In this document: positions 32,607 through 41,300 of the stretch, one piece after another
How the letters are laid out: every line of letters starts with the position of its first letter
Position numbering within the stretch: the first letter of the stretch is position 1
NCBI RefSeq assembly: GCF_001676615.1
Contig: NZ_LYXZ01000079.1
Location: 1-58,925 of the forward strand
DNA from: Labrys sp. WJW
GTDB taxonomy: Bacteria > Pseudomonadota > Alphaproteobacteria > Rhizobiales > Labraceae
Direction of reading: 5' to 3'
Length of the DNA: 58,925 nucleotides
Translations under genes and position numbers: made by a program
Notes under the pieces: model-generated
What the model saw: the letters and a program-made list of their open reading frames with translations, nothing else
What the model was told of the DNA's origin: nothing
The model's database searches: none

Positions 32607-33422
32607 ATGAACAGCGACGGCGAAGGCACGCGCTATCGAGCGCTCTTTATCTCGGATGTGCATCTGGGGACGCGCGGCTGCCAGGCCGGCATGCTGCTGG
32701 ACTTCCTGCGCGCCTATGACGCCGAGACGATCTACCTTGTCGGCGACATCGTCGACGCCTGGCAGTTGAAAAGCGGCTGGTACTGGCCGCAGGCTCACAA
32801 CGACGTGGTGCAGAAGCTGCTGCGCAAGGCGCGCAAGGGTGCGCGCATGGTCTATATTCCCGGCAACCACGACGAATTCCTGCGCGATTTCCCCGGACAT
32901 CACTTCGGTGGCATCGAAGTCATGGAGCAGACCGTGCATGTCGCTGCCGACGGCAAGCGCTACCTGGTGATGCATGGCGACGCCTTCGACGTGGTGGTGC
33001 GACACGCCAAGTGGCTGGCCCTGCTCGGCGACTGGGCCTATGTCACGGCCCTGGGTGTCAATACCTGGCTGAACGCCATTCGCCGGCGCCTTGACATGTC
33101 CTACTGGTCGCTATCCGCCTGGGCCAAGCTCAAGGTGAAGAACGCTGTCAGCTTCATTGGCCATTTCGAGGAAACCCTGGCCAAGGAAGCCAAGCGTTTG
33201 AATTGCGACGGGGTCATCTGCGGCCACATCCATCACGCCACGCTGCGCGACCTCGATGGCATCACCTACATCAATTCCGGCGACTGGGTCGAAAGCTGCA
33301 CGGCGATCGTCGAGCATTTCGACGGCCGTTTCGAACTGGTGCGTTGGAGCGAGCTGGTCCGACAGGCCGACAAGCCGCCGGCCCTCCAGGACGAGACGCT
33401 GGTTCCTCAGCGCGCCGCCTGA
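32607..33422 (+). CDS. plcP: PlcP-type metallophosphoesterase (LpxH-like)
   Basis: A 271-residue calcineurin-like phosphoesterase with all five metal motifs: DVHLG (Asp17, His19), GDIVD (46-50), GNHDE (86-90), HGDAFD (123-128) and GHIHH (206-210). Automatic annotation would call it UDP-2,3-diacylglucosamine diphosphatase. Its coupling to an Agt-like glycosyltransferase 9 bases downstream matches the plcP-agt operon, whose phospholipase C degrades phospholipids to diacylglycerol under phosphate limitation. I choose ATG 32607 over ATG 32559, which has no ribosome binding site. Acts at the inner membrane. Confidence 0.78.
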   Translation: MNSDGEGTRYRALFISDVHLGTRGCQAGMLLDFLRAYDAETIYLVGDIVDAWQLKSGWYWPQAHNDVVQKLLRKARKGARMVYIPGNHDEFLRDFPGHHFGGIEVMEQTVHVAADGKRYLVMHGDAFDVVVRHAKWLALLGDWAYVTALGVNTWLNAIRRRLDMSYWSLSAWAKLKVKNAVSFIGHFEETLAKEAKRLNCDGVICGHIHHATLRDLDGITYINSGDWVESCTAIVEHFDGRFELVRWSELVRQADKPPALQDETLVPQRAA

Positions 33423-33431
33423 GCCGGCGCC

Positions 33432-34496
33432 ATGAAAATCCTGATCGCCACCGATGCCTGGCGCCCGCAGGTCAACGGCGTCGTCCGGTCCCTGGAGCAG
33501 ACGGCTGCGGCTGCAGCACGGCAGGGCGTCGAGATCGGCTTCCTGGCGCCGGATCGCTTCTGGTCGGTGCCGATGCCCTCTTATCCGGAAATCCGCCTCG
33601 CCATGCCGCCGCTCGGCGCCATCGAGCGCCATATCGAGGCCGAGAAGCCGGACTACGTTCATATCGCTACCGAAGGGCCGATCGGCCTGCTCTCGCGCCG
33701 GGCCTGCCTGAAGAAGGGGCGCCCTTTCACCACCAGCTATCACACCCGCTTTCCCGAATATCTCGCCGCACGCGCTCCCGTACCGCTCGACTGGAGCTAT
33801 CGCTGGATCCGGCGTTTCCACAATGCCGGGGCGGGTACGATGGTCTCAACACCGGCCCTCGAGCGCGAACTGGCGGGGCGCGGCTTCAAGCGGCTGATGC
33901 GCTGGTCTCGCGGGGTCGATGCCGAACTGTACCGACCAAGACCGGTGCGCATCTTCGACCTGCCGGGCCCGATCTTCCTCTATGTCGGCCGGGTTGCGGT
34001 GGAGAAGAACATCGAGGCCTTCCTCGATCTCGACCTGCCCGGCTCGAAAGTGGTGGTGGGCGGAGGCCCGGCCCTGGAGATGCTGCGCTTGCGCTATCCG
34101 GCCGTTCATTTTGCCGGCATGCTCGAGGGAGAGGACCTGGCGAGGGCCTATGCCTCGGCGGATGTCTTCGTATTCCCCAGCCTGACCGATACGTTCGGCA
34201 TCGTCCTGCTCGAGGCGATGGCCAGCGGCCTGCCTGTGGCGGCCTTTCCGGTAACGGGACCGATCGATGTGATCAGTACCGGCAGGACAGGCATCCTTGA
34301 CAACGACCTTGCCGCTGCTGCGCGGGCCTGTCTCGACCTCAAGCCCGCGGACGCCCGGGCGGAGGCCTTGAAATATTCGTGGGACGCCTGCGCCCACCAG
34401 TTCATCGCCAATGTGGTGGACGCCTGCAGCCGGGCAAAGACCACACCTGCGCCAGCCGGTGCGGTCAAGCAGGGGCGTGCCAGCCTGCCGGTTTGA
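33432..34496 (+). CDS. agt: GT4 glycosyltransferase, Agt-like (glycolipid synthesis)
   Basis: A 354-residue GT-B glycosyltransferase of family 4. The N-terminal domain begins MKILIATDAWRPQVNGVV. The C-terminal domain has the nucleotide-sugar site (YVGRVAVEKNIEAFLDL, VVGGGPALEMLR and the EX7E motif in FPSLTDTFGIVLLEAMASGLPV). In Agrobacterium, marine Rhodobacterales and SAR11, the enzyme beside PlcP (Agt) adds glucose or glucuronic acid to diacylglycerol, giving phosphorus-free glycolipids. The sugar specificity here is not known. Same operon as plcP. Confidence 0.78.
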   Translation: MKILIATDAWRPQVNGVVRSLEQTAAAAARQGVEIGFLAPDRFWSVPMPSYPEIRLAMPPLGAIERHIEAEKPDYVHIATEGPIGLLSRRACLKKGRPFTTSYHTRFPEYLAARAPVPLDWSYRWIRRFHNAGAGTMVSTPALERELAGRGFKRLMRWSRGVDAELYRPRPVRIFDLPGPIFLYVGRVAVEKNIEAFLDLDLPGSKVVVGGGPALEMLRLRYPAVHFAGMLEGEDLARAYASADVFVFPSLTDTFGIVLLEAMASGLPVAAFPVTGPIDVISTGRTGILDNDLAAAARACLDLKPADARAEALKYSWDACAHQFIANVVDACSRAKTTPAPAGAVKQGRASLPV

Positions 34497-34548
34497 CGAT
34501 CAAGATTGGAGCCTGGCGCGCTGCCCTATGACCATGTGATGTCTGGGC

Positions 34549-35190
34549 TTATATCCGCGATAGCAGCAGGCGGATGCCGGCCAGGCCGAAGAACAGCGCC
34601 AGCGTGGCTTCAATCCAGCGCCGTGCCTTCTGATAGAGGCGAACCATGGGCCGGGCGGAAAAGATCAGGGCGTAACCGCCGAAGGTGGTCAGGCCGATCA
34701 CGGCACAGCCGGCGATGATGGCCAGGGCGGTATATCCGGGAGCGTCGGATTTCAGGCCGAGTGACATGATGGCGATCCAGGCCAGGATCGACTTAGGATT
34801 GGTCAGATGCAGCATCAGGCCGCGCCAGTAGAGTCGACGGTAGTCGATTGGACCTTGTTCTTGCCTGGCCTCGTCCTGGCCGGCCTTGAAGGCCGAACGC
34901 GCCGATTTGACGGCCAGATAGAGGAGATAGAGCCCGCCGCCGATCTTGATGGCAGTGATGGCGTCGGCATAGGCGGCCAGCAGGGTGGAGACCCCGGTGG
35001 CTGCCAGCATGGCCCAGATCATCGAGCCCGTCATGATGCCGGACGCCAGCACCAGTGCCGGCAGGCGCCCCTGTCCCATGGCCACGCCCATGATGGCCAG
35101 ATTGCTCGGGCCGGGGCTGGCGACGGCGACGGTGTAGAGAGCATAGACCGCCAGCAAGGCATGGAACTGATGGAACAAGGCGTCACCCAT
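34549..35190 (-). CDS. LysE/RhtB family exporter
   Basis: A 213-residue inner-membrane exporter with about six helices. The family signature is VASPGPSNLAIMGVAMGQGR near the N-terminus, then KIGGGLYLLYLAVKS and LMLHLTNPKSILAWIA. Members export amino acids such as threonine or homoserine lactone. I choose ATG 35190; an upstream ATG at 35247 would add a Cys-rich tail encoded by a direct repeat. Monocistronic. Confidence 0.88.
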   Translation of the reverse strand: MGDALFHQFHALLAVYALYTVAVASPGPSNLAIMGVAMGQGRLPALVLASGIMTGSMIWAMLAATGVSTLLAAYADAITAIKIGGGLYLLYLAVKSARSAFKAGQDEARQEQGPIDYRRLYWRGLMLHLTNPKSILAWIAIMSLGLKSDAPGYTALAIIAGCAVIGLTTFGGYALIFSARPMVRLYQKARRWIEATLALFFGLAGIRLLLSRI

Positions 35191-35205
35191 CGCAAACGTC
35201 TTACC

Positions 35206-35292
35206 GCAAGCCCAACTTCGGCATGCCGGCGGAGAATAGACAGACAATAGCGGCGCCCCGCTTCAGCGCAAGCCCGGCTTCGGCATGGCAGC
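35206..35292. repeat. Short imperfect direct repeat upstream of LysE gene
   Basis: GCAAGCCCAACTTCGGCATG (35206) and GCAAGCCCGGCTTCGGCATG (35268) are 62 bases apart and agree at 21 of 25 positions when extended. They lie just upstream of the exporter start. Confidence 0.5.
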
Positions 35293-35310
35293 CATCTGGC
35301 CGCCACAACG

Positions 35311-35340
35311 AAAAAGGCCCCGGAATTCCGGGGCCTTTTC
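35311..35340 (-). terminator. Terminator after GPR-like gene
   Basis: A perfect palindrome: AAAAGGCCCCGGAA paired with TTCCGGGGCCTTTT, with A- and T-runs on both sides. It lies 45 bases after the giant gene on its strand. Confidence 0.88.
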
Positions 35341-35384
35341 CATGCTCAACCAGGCAGTTGAGGAAGGTCGTTTTCCAGCCGGGC

Positions 35385-38300
35385 TCAGGTGAGCTTGCCG
35401 GCGGCATGCGCCAGGATCGTATAGACCTTGCCGGAATCGGCGGTGAGATAGGTCCGGGCCATGTTGCCGCTGCGATCCTCGCGGTCCACTTCGGTGATGA
35501 GCTGTTCGAACTCCTGGACGTAGCGGTCCACCGTCGCCTGGAAGTCCGCGTCGCGCCGATAGCGCCGACGGATTTCCTCGAAGGCCTGCTGGCCCTGCAG
35601 CGTGTAGAGCCGGCGCGAGAAGGCGTTGCGCTCACCGCGACGGTAGCGGTCCCAAACCTCGGCGACGGCGTCATGCTCGACCATCTTGGCGATATCGACC
35701 GACAGCGTGTCGAGGGAGGAGGCCATCACGGCGGGCGTGTTGGCCTGGGGAGCCGGTTCGGGCTCTTCGCGCGAGGCGCGGGCCAGCACTTCCGAGAGCC
35801 AGCCGGTACCGCGACGTTCACCCCGCGAGGCGGGTGCTGCCACAGCGGTGCTGCGAGCCGGCGCGGCAGGCTTCAGCTCGGGCACCGGAGGCAGCGTGCC
35901 GGCGCGCGGCATTTCCGCCCGGCGGGCAGGGGCCTCGGCCGCCACGTCGGCGCGCTCGCGCAGCCGGAGCGGGGCAGGGATCGGCCGGTCGGTCGGCTCG
36001 GCGATATCGAGCGAGCGGCTGGAGCGGCTGACGATATCGGCGAGGTCGTTGAGAGCCTGGATCTGTTCGGCCACGACACGGCGCATGGTGGCGGTGGAGT
36101 CCGAGGTTTCCTTCGGGATCTCCAGGAGGCCGCGCTTGAGCTCGGAGCGGGTGGCTTCCAACTCCTGCTTCACGGTCTGGGTCATCCCGCGCATCTCCTG
36201 GGCCACTTCGGCGAAACGCTCGGTGGCGCTGCCGAACAGGCCGGAGATTTCCTGCACTGCCTGCTCATAGGTCGATTTGAGGGCCGTGGAGGTGCGGTCG
36301 CGCTCCTTGCCGGTGGTGGCGCGGATGAGCTCGAACTGGTCGGCGATGGCCTGGGCCGTGGTGTTGGCGTTGTCGGCGAGCAGGCCGCTGGTCTGGCGCG
36401 CCTTGCTTTCGGCATTGGCGAGCTTTTCCTCGATCACCTCGGCGAAGGACTTCATCATCGCTTCCATCGCCTCGACCTTGCCGCCAACGGTGGAGACCAG
36501 GGCCTCCAGGGTGGCGCGGCGTTCGTCGAGGGCATGGTCGACACGGGCCTGCGTATCGGTGAGGACCGCGGCGGCGCTGCTGAGATGGCCGCTCTGCTCC
36601 TCCAGGCGATTGGCCATGGTGCCGACATCGCTGATGACGTGGGCAGCAAGGTCGCGCAACGTCGAGACCTGGTCGCCGACGCGATCGGTCGCGCCGCTGG
36701 TCTGGTCCGCCAGGCTCAGCATGGTCGACTGGAAGTCGCGCAGGCGGCCGGCCAGGCCACCCTCGATGGCATCGAGGGCCTTGGTGGAGTTGTCGAGTGA
36801 TTCCTGCAGGGCGGTGTTGGTGCCGGCAACCCGATCCAGCAGCGCGGTGATTTCCTCGCGCAGGCGAGCCTGCAGCGAACCGAGATCGCCGATCGCCTGG
36901 CTGGCCTTGGTCTCGATGGACGAGGAGAGGGCCTGCGACGAAGCCTCCAGCGCCTGGCTGAGTTCGAAACGCTTGGTCGAGAGAGCCTCGACCAGGTTGC
37001 CACCCTTCTGGCCGATCAGTTCGGCGAGCTGGCCGGCGCGCTCGTCGAGCGCCTTGGCCACCGTCTCGGCGATATCGCCGAGCTCGCTCGACATGCTGGT
37101 GCTGCGGGTCGACAGGGCGTCGACCAGGAACCGGCTGCGCTCGTCGAGAGTCTTGGCCATCGCCTCGGCGATATCGCCGAGTTCGCCGGACATGCTGGTG
37201 CTGCGCGTGGACAGCGTCTCCGCCAGGAATTGGCCGCGCTCGTCGAGAATCCGGGCGATCTCGCCGGAACGGGCGCCCAGGAGGCTGGCGAGGGCGCTGG
37301 TCTTGTCGCGCAACTGGGTGCTGACATCGCCCGAGATCTGGTTCAGCGTGTCGATCAATTGCTGACCGCGTTCGCTGAGCAGACCGGCCATGGCATTGGC
37401 GCGGGTGTCGAGCAACGCATTGATCTCCTCCGCGCGCTCGCCGAGCTTGACGCTGACGTCGCTGGACAGGCGGCTGAGGGTGGCATCGACCGAAGCCACG
37501 TTCTGCAGGAGATCGACCGAGACGTTCTGCACCTTCTCGCTGAGCGTGTCGGCGATATGCAGGCCGCGCGAGTCGAGGGAGTCCGACAGATCCGCGAGGC
37601 GGCCGAGGACGTCCTGCTCGAAGCGGGTGATCCGCGAGTCGAGCGTATGCGCGATGTCGTCGGCACGCGTGCTGAGGGCGCGATCGATTTCGTCGACCTT
37701 GCTGGACAGCGCGTCTGCGATAGCGGTGGTCTTGCTGTCGAACTGCGCCGCAATCTCGGCCGCCTTGACCGTGAGGTCGTTGCTCATCAGCGAGGAGCGG
37801 CTGTCGAGATGCGAGGTCAGGTCCTCGGCGCGGGCGCCGAGCGTCTCGGTCAGGTCGGCGCCCTTGTTGCCGAGTGCCACGACGATATCGTCGGCACGGC
37901 GCGACAGGGTGTCGGTGAGCGCTGCGCTGCGGCCGTCGAGGAGCGAGGTGATCTCGCGGGCCCGCCCGTCGAGCAGGGTGCCGATCGCCTGTGTCCGCTC
38001 GTCGATGAGAGCGCTGATCTGCGTGGCGCGGCCACCGAGCAATTCGTCGATGGCGCTGCTGCGGCCATCCAGGAGATCGCTGATCTGGGACGCGCGGTTG
38101 TCGAGCACGCTGCCGATGGCGGCGGCGCGGCCATCGAGCAGGTCGCTGGCCTCGCGGGCCTTGGCTTCCAGCGTGGCGCCGACTTCCTTGCCGCCTTCTC
38201 CGAGGAGCTTGGCGAGTTCGAGGGTGCGGGTTGCCAGGGTCTCGTTGAGCGAGCGGGCACGGCTATCCAGGCCCTGATCGATCCGGGCGAGGCGCCCCTC

Positions 38301-41300
38301 GATGGCCTGTGCGACGTCGCTCGCCTTGGTGGTCAGGCGGTCATCGAGATCCGACAACTGCCCGTCCAGTGCTGCCAGCTTTTCTTCCAGCGTCTGGGCA
38401 ACGGAGGCCGTGTGGGTGCCGAAACGGGCATCGAAGGCTTCGAGCTTGCCGCCCAGCAGTTCGGCTGCCTGGGCGGTGTGGCCCTGCACCTGGTCGGTGA
38501 GACGGGTACCGTGCAGGCGGATCGAGCTCTCGAAGCCGAGCAGCTTCTGAGCGAGGTCGTCGCTGAGGGCCCGGGAATCGTCGCCGATGCGGGTGACGAG
38601 GGCCTGGCCGCGGTTGCTGACGATGTCGTCGAGTTCGGAGATCTGGCGCCCCAGCGACTGGTTCACCTCACCAATGCGATGGCTCATGCCATCCTCGAAG
38701 GCCTTGAGCTGATTGTCCAGCGTGGCGTGGATGGTAGTCGCGTTCGACTGGAACTTGGTCTCGAAGGCGTTGAGCTTGTCGGCAATCGCGCCGTGGATGA
38801 CGTCGGTATTGGCCGCGACCTGCGCCTGCAGCGTAACCAGGCGCTCGTCGAGCGCGTCCTGCAAGGCGGAGGAGTTGTTGAGGAAATGCGTCTCGAAGGC
38901 GCCGAAGCGCTGGTCGAGCGAGGAGCGCACCAGAGCCGTGTTGCTGGCAAAACGCATCTCGAAAGCGGCCAGGCTGTCGTCGAGCGCGGCCTGGGTGTTC
39001 TGCACGTCTCCGTTGAAGCGGCTCTGGAAATCGCCGAGACGGGCGGCGAGATCGGCCTGGTTGGCTTGCAGCGTGTCGCTGAAGCTGGCCTGGAAGTCGC
39101 TGATCCGGTTCTCGAAATTCGAGGCTGCCGTCGAGGCCATCAACTGGAAGCGGCGCTCGAAATCATTGAGGCGGGTATCGAGCAGGGCATGGGCGTCATT
39201 GGCGCTGCCGGCAAAATACTGCTCGAACTGGTTGAGGCGCGTGTCGATCCGGCCATGCGCATCTTCGGCACTGGAGCCGAAGCGCTGTTCGAATTCGCCC
39301 AGGCGCTTGTCGAGAGCCGATTGAGCGCCGTTGGCACTGGAGCCGAAGCGCAGTTCGAACTCGCCCAGGCGCTTGTCGACCGAGGCCTGGACCTGGTCCG
39401 CGCTGGCGCCGAAGCGCTGCTCGAAATCGCTGATGCGCTGCTCGATCGCGGCCTGGGCCTGATCGGCGCTGGCGCCGAAGCGCTGTTCGAAACCGCCCAG
39501 TTCGCGGCTGAGCGTGGTCTGAATGTCGCGGGCGTTGGAACCGAAACGCTTCTCGAACTCGCCCAGATGCTGGTTGAGCGTGGTCTCGATGCCCTGGGCA
39601 CCGGAGCCGAAGCGCTGCTCGAACTCGCTCATGCGCTGGTCGAGGGCGGTCTGGATGTCGCCCGCTCCCGACATGAAGCGCTGTTCGAACTCGCCCAGGC
39701 GGTCGGCGAGGGCGGTCTGGATGTCGCCCGCTCCCGACATGAAGCGCTGTTCGAACTCGCCCATGCGGTCGGCGAGGGCGGTCTGGATGCCGCCGGCGCC
39801 CGACATGAAGCGTTGTTCGAACTCGCCCAGGCGCTGCGAAAGAGCGCTCTGGATGTCGCCGGCGCCCGACATGAAGCGCTGCTCGAAGTCACCCAGGCGC
39901 TGGCTGAGGGCGGCATGGATGTCGTCGGCACCCGCACCGAAGCGCTGCTCGAAGTCGCCCAGGCGCTGATTGAGCGTGGTGTGAATATCCTCGGCGCCAG
40001 CGCTGAAGCGCTGCTCGAACTCACCCAGGCGCTGGCTGAGCGAGGCATGGATGCTGTCCGCACCCGAGCCGAAGCGCTTCTCGAAGTCGCCGAGGCGCTG
40101 ATTGAGCGTGGTGTGAATAGTCTCGGCGCCGGCGCCGAAGCGCTCTTCGAATTCGCCGAGGCGCTGGCTGAGCGAGGCATGGATGCTGTCGGCACCCGAG
40201 CCGAAGCGTTTCTCGAAATCGCCGAGGCGCTGGCTGAGCGAGGCGTGGATATCCTCGGCATTGGTGCCGAAGCGCTGCTCGAACTCGCCGAGGCGCTGGC
40301 TGAGAGCACCATGCGCCTGCTCGGCATTGGCGTTGAAGCGCTGCTCGAAGCCCTTGAGCGTATCGTCGAGGCCCGAACGGTTGTTCTGGATATTGGTGGC
40401 GAAGCGCACTTCGAACTCGCCCAGGCGCCGGTCGAGATCGGCATGGGCGAGGGTGGAGAGCGACTTGAAGCGATGCTCGAACTCGGACATGCGGGTATCG
40501 AGCCCGCTATGGATGGTGCCGGCGCTTTCGGCAAAGCGCGTATCGAAGCCCTTGAGCGTGTCGTCCAGGGCCGAATGCACCTTCTGCGCGTGGTCGAGGC
40601 TGCGGGATTCCAGGCCTGACAGGCGTTCGTCGAGGCGCGAATGCAGATTGTCCGCGATCTCCTGGCTGCGCTTCTCGTGGCTGTCGAGCCGTTCGGCAAG
40701 GGCCTTGCCGAAGGCGTTGGTCTGGGTTTCGACCGTGTTCTCGAGCCGCGACACGCCGAAATTGATCTGCGAGACGGCAGCAGCGCTGCGCTCGCCGATG
40801 ACGCGGGTCAGCGTATCGCCACCGATGGCGAGAATGCCGGAGGCATCGCGGGCGGCCGTGTTGATACGGGCGGAAAGCTGCGTGCCTTCCTCTTCCAGCA
40901 CGGCCTGCAGGCGCTGAGCGGATGCCGTAACCGCGGCCTCGGCGTCGGTGCTGCGCTTTTCGATGTTGGCCACGATGGTCTGGCCGGTCGCCGCCAGGCG
41001 GCGATCGATGTCGCCGCCGCCGACCACGATGGATTCGTGGATGCGCTCGCCGGTCTGGGTGAGGCGGTCGGCAAGGTCGCCGCCGCGGGTGGTGATGATC
41101 TCGGCGATCTGGGTGGCCGTGCTCTCGAGCTTGCCGGCGACGTCCATGCCGCGGTTCTGCAAGTCGCCGAGAATGGCGTCGCCCGTCGAGCGCAACGTGC
41201 CGTTGACGTCGGCCACGGAGCCGATGATCTGCTCGACCATCTTGGTGCCGGTTTCGCGGATGGAGCTGACCACCACGTCGGTGCCTTCGGCGAAGGCGTT

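Noticed and set aside
32607..33422. Annotation of the phosphoesterase as LpxH
   Set aside because: The motifs fit the superfamily, but the tight coupling to an Agt-like glycosyltransferase and the absence of lipid A genes nearby favour PlcP.
37230..40619. 1129-codon open frame on the plus strand
   Set aside because: It is antisense to the repeats of the GPR-like gene; its own repeats (ALAERGMDAVGTRAEALLE-like) are the mirror of the 66-bp units, and it lacks a start signal and family match.
38709..40622. Regular 66-bp repeats resembling a CRISPR array
   Set aside because: The repeats are contiguous and in frame inside a coding region, with no spacers and no cas genes.
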